Source: Ligula intestinalis (Eukaryota; Platyhelminthes; Cestoda; Diphyllobothriidea; Diphyllobothriidae). Taken from it: a DNA stretch of 64,000 nt. The stretch lies in assembly GCA_036362985.1 (NCBI GenBank), contig JAYGXS010000001.1, positions 40,695,710 to 40,759,709 of the forward strand, in the 5' to 3' direction. Below the pieces are notes generated by a model that saw only the letters and a list, made by a program, of their open reading frames with translations, was not told the DNA's origin and did not search any database. Both the position numbers and the translations under genes were made by a program. Shown piece after piece: positions 11,721-22,559 of the stretch; the stretch's first letter is position 1; each line of letters begins with the position of its first letter.

Positions 11721-11990
11721 CCAACGGCGGCAGTGCAGCACTTCGGACCGGACCTAAATCAGGCATTTCACTCCCTCTCGACATCCTGCTGGACACCTTT
11801 GCCCTTCCAGCGGACCAGTCAGCCCCCGAACCAACTCCTGCAATTCCTTCGGAGGTACCACTTTCGGAACCAGGTCCTGGTATCACAGCAGTAGACCTGA
11901 GACCGCCCACAACACGCCGGACCGACCTTGCTCGTCAAAGACCGCAGCACATGCAGGTCAATCCACGGCATAAGCGGTACTGACAGACTT

Positions 11991-12390
11991 GAAGGGGATT
12001 TGTTGGGTGCATGCAGCAAGCAGTCGCACACACAGCAGACTATCGATCAGCTTACACTAGGCGAACACATACAGGCAATCAAGCAATTAATAATCCAAAA
12101 TTTAAACTGCATTCAGCCGCTGAGTCAGTGCCAATCATCCCGGAAGCCAAGCCAGAACAGAAGCTGATTGGCTCGATGGACCTAGCTTACACACCTTGTT
12201 GACCTAAATATGTTGTGCCTGTTACTCTCAAAGACTTGTGCTGACTTGCTTAAAGTGCTTGTCTGAGTAACCGCAGTCTCTCTCTCTCCCTCCCTCTCTC
12301 TGGCCGACTAATTTTTTCTCTGTCTCTCTTGTATGGGCTTTTTGGTTCAGCGTTCGTGTTAATAAGAAGTACCAGGAGCGGGTCTTCACA
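11991..12390 (+). repeat. Polypurine tract and probable 3' LTR of the gypsy element
   Basis: gaaggggatt at 11991-12000 is a fitting polypurine primer site, and the next base begins tgttggg, as an LTR should (TG...). The right end is not determinable because no second LTR copy is in the window. The interval includes a CT-rich run at 12281-12300. Confidence 0.4.
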
Positions 12391-12429
12391 GTCAGCTTGG
12401 CATCAGTCGCATGTCATTGCTTGTCTGAT

Positions 12430-12720
12430 CAGCGACGAAGTAAGCATGAAGATGACAGTCGATCCAGTTGATCCAAGACCATCATATTCTGAAGTAGTGG
12501 TAAGACATTTGTTCGCCCCGCAGGCGCAACGAAAAGTGAAATCATTCATGTTGTGGGATGCTTATTACGATCTATCAACATCTCTTTCCCTTAGTTTACC
12601 GTGTTGCACTGGGGCGGTGACCGATGTGGACGGCTTAGTCTGGCAGTTCAACCATCCATTTTGATGAGGTCCACTGTGTGCGGCACAGGGTGATGGTGCA
12701 CGAACGGTGAATCATGCGTA
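12430..12720. repeat. Dispersed repeat I, copy 1
   Basis: The block around gttcaaccatccattttgat and gtccactgtgtgcggcacag resembles gttcgacaatcgatttcgat and ctccactatatgcaccaata at 18385-18425. The similarity continues into a shared ggtgatggtgca / ggttggtgca stretch. No coding content was recognised. Confidence 0.4.
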
Positions 12721-13039
12721 AATTTATTTTAAATAATAGGCGATCTGCGTTGCATCTGTCGCACCCTCTCTCCCCTCAGCCCCCTGTGCTCGGTGTCAAG
12801 ACAAAGGCGGGATGGGCGTAGGCGGCCGTTGCTGCCAAGCCTGATTCAGGTTTCACGGAGTGGACGGTAACAATGCCGACGGGAGAAAGAGAAAGAGAGG
12901 GGATTATGGTCATGGCTGATGATGCTGATTTCGCTAGCATTGCCTGTATCTGCTCCTTATCTGCGTATTGCCTGTGTAGTTTTCCCCAAGTCCATTCGAT
13001 TCATCAAAATATATCAAAGTCCTCTCATAGCCTTGCTCT

Positions 13040-13260
13040 GTGACATTAACTGGCACTCAACCTGTCTGCCAATGGCGTTCCCCGACAGCAAAATATATTT
13101 CCTCCATTTGAGAAGCAGCAGCTGTGATCGCTCGGACAAAAACTTTATTCGCCTGGCGTTTCGACATCCGTCGCGGATCCATAGTTAGATACATTAGCAG
13201 AAACGGGTAATTAATGAACAGGGAGTTGCAGTATTTAAAAGATACGGTCACTATGATACT
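13040..13260 (-). mobile_element. Penelope-like element 3' remnant (minus)
   Basis: Read on the minus strand this carries the recurring 3' signature: a hammerhead-like block, then cgaaacgccaggcgaataaa, then a stretch like tttttgtccgagcgatcaca. The same order occurs after the GIY-YIG fossil at 55.5-56.16 kb, which ties it to PLEs. Confidence 0.5.
13151..13191 (-). ncRNA. Decayed hammerhead-like motif
   Basis: On the minus strand a CTAACTA stretch replaces CTGATGA. It is followed by a ggatcc/ggatgtc hairpin, GAAAC and GCC. The first core strand is lost, so it should be inactive. It was identified by alignment with the other copies. Confidence 0.4.
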
Positions 13261-13574
13261 GCAATGTCCATTCTAACCCATATTCGGCACTGAGGCTCAG
13301 TTTGACCAAATCAAGTCGCAACTAGGGGCGAGAACAGGCGAACGCGTCTTCTAACGCTAACGCCAAGGAGTCAGATGACCGAGCAATGCACCCGCTCGAC
13401 TCCAGAACGGGTGATGAAAGTTCAGTGGGTCACGACCCGCACGCCAACCATCAAACAGTCAGCGCACAAGAGGGCAACTATCCTCAATGGGTGGAGCGTT
13501 AATTGCCATAGGTTTGCAATAGCATGGCGACTCAGAAGAAGAGGATGCGATCACTGGAATAAGAGTTTTAATTT

Positions 13575-13614
13575 TCTGACGCTTCGGATTGCGTCGCGAA
13601 TCCTTAATCATAGG
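13575..13614 (-). ncRNA. Decayed hammerhead-like motif
   Basis: The minus strand reads cctatgattaagg, a GATTC-CGACG-AATCC hairpin, then GAAGCGTC. Both core strands carry substitutions (TGATTA for TGANGA, GAAGC for GAAAC). The flanking text on the PLE side matches the copy at 56.1 kb. Confidence 0.4.
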
Positions 13615-13719
13615 TGATGGTAACATATTCATAGTCATGCGCAGATAGGGGTAGCATGGCGACTGTATTCTATCGATAATACTACTTCCTGTGCGTGAAT
13701 TACCCGCTTCTGCTATTTC

Positions 13720-13758
13720 CTCTGATGATGGATCTGCGATGGAATCCGAAACGCCAAG
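13720..13758 (+). ncRNA. Hammerhead-like motif with intact CTGATGA core
   Basis: CTGATGA at 13722-13728 is followed by a short hairpin (ggat ... atcc) and GAAAC at 13748-13752. The next bases are GCC, while hammerhead cleavage normally needs an NUH triplet such as GTC, so the site is probably dead. Downstream aagcgaacaagattatac is a decayed version of the aggaaaataaagtc tail of the other PLE copies. Confidence 0.45.
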
Positions 13759-13926
13759 CGAACAAGATTATACTCCCAGCGACCACATCTGCTTCTTCTC
13801 AATTACTTCCTTGGACTCGTATCTGCGTGTATTTCCCCCATTTCAAGGCATGTTTCAGAATCAAAAGGATTCCCCTATTGGTCACGTTTCTGAGGCGGAG
13901 TCCATGTGTCTATACATCTTCCTCCT

Positions 13927-14900
13927 GCCCCCCCCCCCGGCGAGGCTAAGCCTATGTGTGGAGGAAACTGCCCTCACCTCGCTGGTAGTTGGAGGGTCGT
14001 GGTTCGGCGCGCGGAGATCTCTCATCACACGATTGGACGACGTCCGCAGTCCGCGTCCCCTAGCCGCAGCTTCAGCGATGACCGCGCCCTAATGAAGTCA
14101 CCGGGTTTCCGCCTCATTTGAGAATTTTCTGCAAGGCTGCACACCAACTCTGCGGAACCCCGATTTTAGGGGGGGGGGAGGGAGAGGGGAAGAAGGGGAT
14201 GGCTTTGCTTCCGTCACCACCGGGAGACGCGTTGGTACGGGCACATGGAGATGAAAGAGGGAAGGCCAGATGGATGACACAATCGGCTACGTATGGACGC
14301 CAGCAAAACCCCTGAGGCGAGCATGACTCAACCGGCGAGGAAATGGAGAGGGGGAAAACCTGGTCGACAGGTACGCAGTCGGGCCACAACAGTCATTGGT
14401 GGGCATTTTGCGCGGGCTTTGATACTCAGGAATCTTCTGATGTGATCCCAGCGAACTTACCAATTTCTTCTCTATGCCACGAAAAACGAAAGCGCAAGAA
14501 ACGCATGCGGAAATTCCTACCGCCTTATGGAATCAATGTTCTTCTGAGCTAATACAACTTCAGGCATAAACTTCGCCTTCTCCATCAATTTATTTTGCAT
14601 AAGATATTAATTTTTCCGAATGAATGAAAACGTTCGCGTTCCACGTATATGCATAGATAAGGAAGAAGACTCGTCGAGCACCAGATCAATTGCTTTATTA
14701 TCCTGCGCTTTAGAACTCTTACAAGAGTCCATCTTCAGAGCTGAGAAGCGGCAACCTAAAGAAGGGTGATTATAGCGGCCATAGGCTAATCTACTGTCGG
14801 CGGTCATCAGGGCGTCAAGGGGTAAAACACATCAATCAAAAGGGATGGGGGAGGGGCAATTATAGTGGTGTACGCTAATTAACTGTCAATATGGTCGGGG
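13927..14900. other. No gene; short C and G homopolymers
   Basis: A run of C near 13928-13938 and a run of G near 14169-14178 interrupt the sequence. The open frames here shift around these runs and show no domain. Confidence 0.4.
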
Positions 14901-15059
14901 ATCGGTCGGGGTTATAAACAGTAATTAGTGTCATGCCTTGTCTCCGCGGTAGAGGGTCCGGATGTTCCAACCTCCTTTTCTGGTCAGTTCGTTGTGGGCT
15001 CTTCGTCGCTTGTAATTCTTAAGTTCGGGTTGGCCTTGCTCCGTCCTCTGCTCACGTAA

Positions 15060-15365
15060 TAGCGTCAGACTTTGTAGGCCGCAGGGAGGTCTAGATGCCT
15101 GTTGGCAGAGTTGGCATCTGAATACCATGCCTCAAGTATCAACTTTTCGGCCTTTGAGCTTCCTCGGCCTACCATGATTACTCCTTGAATATTGAAGTCG
15201 TGGTCGGTCTCTCTGATGTGTGCTGCAAGCTTAGAGTTTGGGTCTAGTCTCCGAGCCGCTAGCCTGTGTTCGGTAGGGGGATCTGCAATTTCCAGCCTGT
15301 TTCTCCAAAATAATTCCAGTCACCATCGTTGCAACGTATCTTGTAGACAACCGCAGATGTTTTGG
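15060..15365 (-). pseudogene. GIY-YIG endonuclease domain of the Penelope-like element
   Basis: On the minus strand the domain begins VVYKIRCNDGDWNYFGETGWKL, where VVY and YFG occupy the GIY and YIG positions. A stop follows after IPLPNTG, but LDPNSKLAAHIRETDHDFN and a later KLILEAWYSD continue the family pattern (the Glu sits in the C-terminal helix). It lies directly 3' of the RT. Confidence 0.7.
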
Positions 15366-15486
15366 TAGGGGGCAATCAGCATTTAGGTTGCACCACACGG
15401 CGGCGTATTGTCGCCTGAGGTTGATGGGCTATGCCTACTCTAGCGGTTTGTAACGGTCGTGAGACTGCTTCGGAAACTCCTTTTAT

Positions 15487-16467
15487 TTAGGGAATGGTCC
15501 TCCAGACTTTGGGTTGCTGTTGCACCGGTCGCCGTCTGTTCATCTGGAGCTTGCTTTGTTTAATAAATGAGTTTGGGTATGCACTATTTCGAGAGAGTTC
15601 GTGAAGGTACGGTTGTTCAACTCTTCTGTCAGCTAGAGCGCTGCAATGTGCTTCAGCTCTTCGGGGAATAGTACAACCGCAAGTACTTTTGTGACACATG
15701 GGGTGGTTTTTGTTGAAATGTGGTAATTGATTCGTGCTGGTGACTTTTCTGAATATTTTAGTTTGCAGTAGCCAAGTTGAACACAGGCGCACAAGGACAT
15801 CAAGGAAAGTTAGTTGTTTATTCCTTTCAAACTGCACCGTGAATTGAATAGTTGGATCAACCAAGTTCAGTAAATCTTTGAGGTGCACGATGCCAAATGT
15901 TCGTGAAAATGACGGAAGTGTCTTTGACATAAGGAGCCCAAAACTTCGGTCGATACTTGGTGAAGACCAAGTGGTCTATCCGTTCGAGGACCACTTCAGC
16001 AATCCACTCTGATAAGGGGAGCCCATGCAAGTGCCTTTAATTTGCTTAAACATTTGTCTACCAAATGTGAAATAGGTTTTAAGGCAATATCGTAGAAGTT
16101 CGAGAAAATGTTCAGACTTCAAGGGTTAGTCGTTCCCATTGTAGCGTTCGTTTGGAAGTTGTCTCACAACATCAATCTCTAGTTGCGATGGGATAGAGGT
16201 AAAGAGAGAAACAACTTCAAAGTATACCATGGACTCATCTAGCTCCAACGGTTGTTGTCAAGCCTACTGCCAGGAACCTGAGGTGAGTAAACATAAATTT
16301 TGCGAACCCGTACGTAGAGGTGCCAAGAAGGGAGAGGATTGGCCTAAGCGTATGTTTTCTTTGTGAACTTTCGACAGACCATTAAATTGTGCTGGGGCTG
16401 TGTCGGTTGGGTTCATGGAAAACCAATCGCTGGGCGTGATTGCATCGTATACTTTGAGTTTTACCAT
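15487..16467 (-). pseudogene. Penelope-like reverse transcriptase remnant
   Basis: Reading right to left: FNGLSKVHKENI near 16355-16390 (family pattern FYGLPKVHKPN), then VSLFTSIPSQLEIDVVRQ, then GTCMGSPLSEWIAE near 16000-16040. PKFWAPYVKDTSVIF follows near 15915-15960, where the catalytic pair YVDD has become YVKD. QLTFLDVLVRL comes near 15790-15815. The substituted catalytic Asp, together with frame breaks, makes it inactive. The last 147 residues of the frame (15487-15930) are open. Confidence 0.8.
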
Positions 16468-16599
16468 ACTTTATTTCATTTGGGTAAGAAAATGTTTTAT
16501 TTCAGTGCTTGGATATGTCTTGTACGAATCTTGGTCGTCGAGTGGGCTCTGAGCTTTCGTTTGGTTTTCGTTAAGTACTATCCTTTCAGTTAAAGATTC

Positions 16600-17940
16600 A
16601 GATCAACCAATTCTTGTGAGGTTACCGTTCAGAAGGTCAGAGCAGAGCAGGAGCATAGTATGACGGAGAACCGGCAAATAAGTAGTCGAAGACATGACTC
16701 GGAAGGCAATATCATGCAAGATTAGTCTCTGTCCTGTCATTCTCCAGTTGTAAGTGAGAGGGGATAATCGAAAAGGTTAGAAACACTCTGATACATGCAA
16801 AAGCCCCGTTGTTGACTGATCTGCCCTATTCGGAGATCTGCAGAGAAGCAAGATTGGAAAAGAGACTTTAGAGCTAAGCTAAAATAAGAAACCATAAGAC
16901 TATTTTAAAGGTTATTGTGGCTCAGAACTGGCAACTCTTGCTTTTTGAGGTCCCCTTTGGTCACTCACACTTGCGAGTTGAGACAGCTTAAAGGCAGGTA
17001 CCAGATGGAGTTTCGTCAAGTTCATCCAATTAAAATGGAAACAGATCACACACAGAGAGGAGGGAGGCCGGAATGTCCAATGCTAGTCGGTCACATCCCA
17101 ATCCAGAAGAGGATCCTGAGTTGTTTTTCGGGAGTCTTATTCGCACTAAAAGTAATAACTTATCAACTACCAAAGAACTCGGGTTCAGGCTGCAGGATTT
17201 TCGTTCCCGCGACGTTGAATGCAACACAAACTAGACATGGTAGCCTCTCATATCAGTAACACGTCCTAACTACTGGTTGGCGGCCTTCTTATGACAGTTT
17301 GGATGGATCCAAAATCGGGAACTCCAAGACAAAATAAAAATCCTTTTATCCATCCTCCAGTCATGGTTGATTTTATCCGAAACCATATTCCTGTAACTTG
17401 ATAGTAAAAAATTTTCTCAATGGCATCCCGCTCTCGAAGCCCAAAGTTGACAACTAAATATAAGTCAGAAACGGTCATTATCCTATTGGCCGACCTTGAG
17501 CATTAACCCCATAGGTGCGGTTCTCCATCTCCTACCAGAGTATTTGCCCTAATATTCTATACCACTTCTTCAAAACGATACATGTGCTCCAAGTGTCCAT
17601 TTTTCATTCTTGGAATGGGCTTGCAGAAATTAATTATGGTTGTGGCACAAATGTTATTACTTTGCCACTGTCCTGCGTTTTGTTGACCTAATTTGGGATA
17701 GCATTCATGAGCATTATTTAGTTAGTTCGATTGGACGTCATAGTTCGTCGTTGATGATCCCAATTTCACGGACACAGCTGGTAACTGGCGCGTGACGCAG
17801 CCTTTGCACAACTCATTTTCCCACTGTAATGCTCTTCCAGTTTATTTTGTCTTCCCTGAGTTGTGATCTGGGGAACCGTGAAATAGGTTTTGCGGGGGCA
17901 GCGTGTGGAAAACGTAGACGTCGATTGTTTAAACACTGTC
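16600..17940. other. No gene recognised
   Basis: Scattered frames of fewer than 115 codons occur, with no domain and no consistent splice pattern. I see nothing else in this stretch. Confidence 0.4.
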
Positions 17941-17995
17941 AAACACTTACACCCAGTCCAGGTAACGGATTCTGACGGAAGACCTGTTTACGATA

Positions 17996-18036
17996 ACCTA
18001 TGACGAAGGATTCCCGACGGAATTCGAAACGTCAGG
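17996..18036 (+). ncRNA. Hammerhead-like motif at a PLE 3' remnant
   Basis: TGACGA at 18001-18006 (preceded by A where the core expects C) is followed by GGATTC-CCGACG-GAATTC, a well-paired hairpin. Then come GAAAC (18026-18030) and GTC (18031-18033), a permitted cleavage triplet. Only one core base differs from the consensus CTGANGA...GAAAC. The tail aggaaaataaagtccttg matches the other PLE 3' ends. Confidence 0.5.
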
Positions 18037-18065
18037 AAAATAAAGTCCTTGTTCCAGTGATCGCA

Positions 18066-18100
18066 TCTTCTTCTTCTTCTTCTTCTTCTTCTTCTTCTTC
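18066..18100 (+). repeat. (TTC)n microsatellite
   Basis: An uninterrupted ttc run begins within the PLE 3' tail (gatcgcatcttcttc). Other copies of this tail end in tcttcttctc, so the repeat probably grew from the element's own 3' terminus. Confidence 0.9.
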
Positions 18101-18129
18101 GAGACTGATGCTTGAAAAAGAGAAGAGAT

Positions 18130-18520
18130 GGGGAGCGAGGTAGCACCTGGGGAGTCAGCGAATGTTCCTTATCATAAGCAATATAGCGCGCTTGAGTCTA
18201 TCACGGACACTAAAAGAAGTGGCTTCGAAGATTGCCAATTGAGGAGGCAATTCGGTCCTCCATGGAGAGTCAGGTTTAAATGGCTTCTTTTTAATATAGC
18301 GTCTATGGCACACCCACTTAGTTGGCGTGCGATCCGTCTTATGGGAAGAAAGCGAAAATCAGATCCATTGGGTGGGGCTTGATTGTTCGACAATCGATTT
18401 CGATGAACTCCACTATATGCACCAATAGGTTGGTGCAGTGATTGTGACTGGCCAGAGGGGTTAGCTTTAAAGTGATAGCAGACGTATTCAGCGTCAAAGA
18501 CACTCTTCACCTACACCATG
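18130..18520. repeat. Dispersed repeat I, copy 2
   Basis: Shares the gttcgacaatcgatttcgat / ctccactatatgcac core with 12640-12700. Open frames on both strands here show no domain. Confidence 0.35.
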
Positions 18521-18649
18521 GGTCAAGAAGACGAGACTGGATCGGGCGTTGGCCGCTTTCTCCAATACAAGCCAGAAACACAGTAGACTTTTGTACAGGT
18601 ACTAGCCCACTACCTACCATAATTCACCTTAAGTAGGTGTCAAGACAGA

Positions 18650-19530
18650 CGCAAGGAGACCGAGACTGATACTGCTACTCCGATTTCTACTACTGATAGC
18701 TAGCAATGTAGCTGACTGCTATGAGTACTGGTACTATTTCTGACGCTATAAGTCACAGTTGACGCGGATTAAAAATCACGCTGGGGCTTATATTTCCTTG
18801 ATCACAAGAAGGAGTGAGAATCTGGGTTTAAGCTATTCTGAGTATATAACTATTTGAGATCCTGAGCAAATCGGGGCTTGTCTTGGTGTCCACCCTCTGG
18901 ACTCCATCCATCAGGCTGTGTCCGTTTCTACTAGGTTTGAACTGCGAGGACTAGGATACTGCTGCTATAAGTACGTGCCTATGACAAAGTGCTAATTCTA
19001 GTGATCATGCTTACTAATACCAGTAAATAGTATACCATAATACGGCCTATGTTTACTTTTAGGAAGTCGGCAACTATTGTGACTCTCAATGTGTATGAGG
19101 TTAATGATTAGCTTATGATTTAAGCAACGCACTATTAAATAATACCACACGTTCTACCATGCCTTTATGTCTTAACGTAGTGCCGTTTGCCGTCTATAGG
19201 CTACCTATAAGCTTACTACAGTATCTAGCTCTAGCATGGAATTTACAGAATTCCTTTTCCTATCCCCTCGATCCCAACAGGGAGTGTGAATGTGGATTTA
19301 TGCTCTTCCGAGTAGCTACACATTTGAAGCCTGGAATACATCAGGGATTTCCTAGGTTTTTGCCCTCGTAAATCTATCCAACAGGCTGCGTCATCTTATG
19401 GTTACCGAAACGTTATTAAGTTATAGCTGGAGTTTTACCATGTCTGTATGTAGCATGGTGCCATTTGCCGTTTTCAGACTAACTTTTTGACTTTTTGGAG
19501 TGTCTAATCCTATCTTGAGATTTTAAAGAA
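18650..19530 (+). repeat. Degenerate tandem/direct repeats
   Basis: Two blocks recur. Block one is at about 18800-18925 and 19265-19393; both have a gggagtg / aggagtg start, a tgtggattta / tctgggttta middle and end in caggctg(t/c)gtc. Block two is at about 19145-19210 and 19432-19490; both read ttaccatg, then atgtc / atgta, then gccgtttgccgt / gccatttgccgt. This suggests old tandem duplication of a unit of roughly 290-470 bp. Confidence 0.5.
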
Positions 19531-19734
19531 CGTCTTCTGCCTAATAGGAGAGCAGTCTGCTCCGTAATCAGCTAAAATGCATATATCCTATAACTGTATC
19601 AGAAGTTGAATAATAAGCAATTAACAGAGCAAATGGGAATATGAGCTAACCAGCTGTCTCATCTTTACCTGATGATTGTGGACGACACCGAGGTTTGCCC
19701 TTTTAGTGATTTTGACGAGTGTGTTGTCCTTTAT

Positions 19735-19897
19735 GATCCAGTTGTGAAAAACTCGGTGGCCCCGGTGTCATTAAACCCATGGCTCCCATTGGGGCCTCAG
19801 TAGCTCAGTTGACTAGAGCGTCGGCTGTGCTAAAGCCTCGCCTTGCTGGCGTGGGTTTTAATTCTATCAAGGCCGCTGAGTTTTTCACAATTGGGTC
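19735..19897 (+). repeat. 27-bp inverted repeat enclosing a tRNA-like sequence
   Basis: Left arm 19735-19761 (gatccagttgtgaaaaactc...) and right arm 19871-19897 (...gagtttttcacaattgggtc) pair over 27 positions with 4 mismatches. The tRNA-like unit lies exactly between them. Confidence 0.75.
19793..19875 (+). tRNA. Degenerate tRNA-like sequence (Ser-GCT-like, class II)
   Basis: The A box is clear (tagctcagttgactagagc, 19801-19819). An anticodon arm can be drawn as GGCT-GTGCTAA-AGCC, giving anticodon GCT with U33 and A37. It is followed by a long variable arm CGCC-TTGCT-GGCG, as in serine tRNAs. The T loop is decayed (ttttaatt for ttcgaat) and its stem has mismatches. The acceptor ends pair as GGCCT/AGGCC. 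This is more likely a tRNA-derived repeat head than a working gene. Confidence 0.4.
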
Positions 19898-20489
19898 AAA
19901 GGAATTTTAAACTAATTCACATGCAGCTCACGATCCCCGCAAATTTAACGTGCCAGCAAGGCAAAACAGTAAGATGGGGGACAATTTAACTTTGGCAGTA
20001 AGTTTTCTTTTCTGATTGCAGTTGTCAGGCTTCCAAAATCCTATTACAGTCAACATTTTAAGTTTGTTGACTGACGTTGTTTATGCCCATCGCTTTTAGT
20101 GCATTTCCTCATTTTCTATCCAACAAACTCAAAAAGCAAGTGCTGGATATTGATTCAGCTCTACCCTCCAAATGACAAAACTCTCGAAAGGCCTGGTCAT
20201 GGTTGAACCCCTTTGACCAGTTGAGTAGCCGCATGCATGTAGGCGGTGCCAGTTCCGATATGAGCATCGATCAATCAAACTGATAGTCCATTTTGCTCTA
20301 AGAGATTTAGATAAAGCCGGCCGTGCATAGGTATGTGTTTTTCTTGACTGCTTCTCCCGCGCCATCTTCTTCCTAATAAAACTTCCGCATGCAGCCCTCC
20401 CGGCTGGGCTGTCGCTAAGCTTGGGGACTATTTTACTTCACACGTCCAATTCATTCAGTGTGGCAGGTAAAAACGCACGGTCCTTCCCA

Positions 20490-21375
20490 ATAACTGTGGA
20501 GTTCTTCAAGGGTCTATATTATCCCCTTACGTCTACTCCCTCCAAACTGACGACTTAGGATTATCAAATGAATGTTTGTACGTTAAATATGCTGATGGTA
20601 TGGTTTTTATTCATCTTCTCAAAAGTCGAACACATCTTCAAGTACTGAAAGATGGCCTGAATCACGCCTCAGCATGGTCGTCAGCAAATGGCCTGCTACT
20701 AAAGGACCAAAATACAGTCCAGCGTGTTTTTCGATTGCGACTCTCTCCCAGTCCCGAATCCATAGACTTTCTGTCCGATAAGGTATCCTCTCTCTGGTAC
20801 CTTGATGTTACTCTGGTCTCTTACCTCTCAGTTACTCCTCATATTGAAAGCCGTTTTACAAAAAATCGTAAATTTTTATAGTATATCCACCGTTTGCGTT
20901 CCTATCGCACACCGCAAGCACCAATCTGGTGATTCACAGATGCGTGCATTCTCCCCCTCATTTTTTCTGCTCTCCAGTTATTTTTCCACCTTCACATCAA
21001 AAATATCTGATCGTTTTTAAACGTAGCCTCCGAATGTTCTCTTAAGCTGCCGGTGTTTCCTGTGTTTTAGCTGCTATTACGATACAGCGGCACTTTAAAT
21101 TGGTCAAGCAATTTGTTGATCGCAACCTGAGTAAGGTTGCTCCCCCTCTCCACTCTGAAGTGATGGCTGCGGAGTATTCCCGTAGTATGCACCGAAGCTT
21201 CCATCATATGCTTTGCCGTAGATCGGCATAGCAGCATTCCGTACTCCTATTCCTAGCTAGCTAACTCACGTGCAAAGAAACGGAAACTGAGAAACTGAAA
21301 GCCGGCCTGTCTTCATAACAGATGTGGATATCGTGTAAAACTTTAAACTTTGAATAAAATATGACCTTTTACCTT
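20490..21375 (+). mobile_element. 3' fragment of a jockey/CR1-like LINE
   Basis: The RT C-terminal part is readable: GVLQGSILSPYVYSL (motif of the G-PQG-SP type) near 20500-20545, then CLYVKYADGMVFIHLL at about 20571-20618, where the catalytic YADD has become YADG. Further along come WYLDVT, RLRSYRTPQAPIW and TDACILPLIF. Stops and frameshifts follow. The element ends near a tttgaataaaatatgac stretch at 21350-21366 with a ttaccttacctta tail, consistent with a LINE 3' end. It is 5' truncated. Confidence 0.75.
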
Positions 21376-21379
21376 ACCT

Positions 21380-21995
21380 TATCTCGTGCTCTCCGCGAAT
21401 TGAGTTATTTTTGCGGAAATTTTGAATATTTACTTTCAAAATAAAGCATATTTCTCTCTCCCCCCTTTTCTCAGAACGTTCTAACTCCCTTCTCTGATAG
21501 TCGAATCACGATCAGCAGACCACGAGAGGTTGTTTAAGTCGCCAAGTTAGAAGTCGAGCTGACAATGTGAATATGCACCAGGCTTACCATGCGGTTTTCA
21601 GGGAAGCACAAGTGATATCGAATGATTTAGATGGAATAAAGTTGATTTCGTCGCAACAAGCTAGTTCCGAGCCTTAGAGATGGGTCGTCGGACCCAGGTC
21701 TATCGGGTTCAACCCCAAAACTGATGCACAACTTCGAACTGGCTGCAATCAACTGAAGCATAAGAAACTGTATTTTCATACCTGAAAAATGGATTGCAGG
21801 ACATTCTGCCTCTGAATCTGTCTCATCCTTGAGAAGTGAAAATAGTATAAAAAATTTTACTCTTTATTTTAAACGGGCTTTTAAATTGAATCTTTAATTT
21901 TTCTTCGTTTGCAATTCGGATATTAATTTGCCTCTGCATGTATGTATCGGTTGGCCCACTCCCTCTAGAATATAGAATGATTTTTGTCCCTCTTT
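21380..21995. other. No gene; possible tRNA-derived SINE scrap
   Basis: A box-B-like gggttcaacccc occurs near 21710 with no clear box A. Otherwise nothing recognisable is present. Confidence 0.3.
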
Positions 21996-21997
21996 GT

Positions 21998-22543
21998 GGC
22001 AACAGAAGCTTATGTAGCCCCACACATTTATCCATACAATCTGCATGTTTTCCTACGAAAACGGTGTTTATCGGGTTTTATGGGCGAGAAATTATAAAAC
22101 GCAGTGGAATAACTTTCATAAATGCCAAATGCATTTTTATTTTACTGTATTTAGTAGTGTTGTTGATGTATATTTGTAGATTTTCCTAATCTGTATTATC
22201 ATTGAAATTATTGCGGAAAAACCCGATTATCAAATTGCAGGTTTCTTGAATTTCCCGAAAAATTGAAATTGCGATTAGGAGGTTGTCTACTTCAACTTAC
22301 CTGTGGTCCAACTTACCGTTCCGGACCTTCAATTTACCTTCAATTTACATGCAGAACAACCTGCTCCCAGCGGCCGCGGGAAGCAACTTCGACTACATTT
22401 TTTCACTTTACACTTACGCCTTAAAACTTTCTTCTCTGCCTATCCTATTTCTCAACCCCACAAAACTCTGTAACCGCCGTTTTTGCAGGACAAAATGCTG
22501 GGACTAGGGATATATAAGTGGGGCTGCATAAACTACTTTTGCC
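21998..22543. mobile_element. MITE-like family B, copy 1
   Basis: A roughly 546-bp element has about 70-bp terminal inverted repeats. The left end is ggcaacagaagcttatgtag, and the right end is the complement of ggcaaaagtagtttatgcag. Further in, the complement of ctagtcccagcattttgtcc and the tgtttatcgggttttatggg part also pair. The interior contains ttgatgtatatttgtagatt and caggtttcttgaatttcc, shared with the copies at 27030 and 53410. No transposase frame is present. Confidence 0.75.
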
Positions 22544-22559
22544 CTCTTTGTTTATTCAG

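Larger units (their letters stand above)
7975..12240 (+). mobile_element. Degenerate Ty3/gypsy retrotransposon (K02A2.6-like), 5' truncated
   Basis: The domain order gag, protease, reverse transcriptase, RNase H, integrase, GPY/F-type tail is readable along the plus strand. This is the Ty3/gypsy order; copia-type elements place integrase before RT. Several in-frame stops (for example at 9617, 10538, 11060, 11159 and 11311) and frameshifts make it inactive. A purine tract (gaaggggatt, 11991-12000) directly precedes tgttgg at 12001, a likely start of the 3' LTR. I could not find a matching 5' LTR upstream of gag. Confidence is high for element class and moderate for the exact ends. Confidence 0.9.
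14930..16600 (-). mobile_element. Penelope-like element, 5' truncated, minus strand
   Basis: On the minus strand, RT comes first and a GIY-YIG endonuclease domain follows, the hallmark order of Penelope-like elements. The RT N-terminal part is missing, and several substitutions and stops are present. The 3' flank past 14930 becomes unrelated sequence. The separate domains are listed below. Confidence 0.8.

Noticed and set aside
12329..12664. Open frame of 111 codons after the gypsy element
   Set aside because: It overlaps the probable LTR and dispersed repeat I, with no domain and no splice sites of note.
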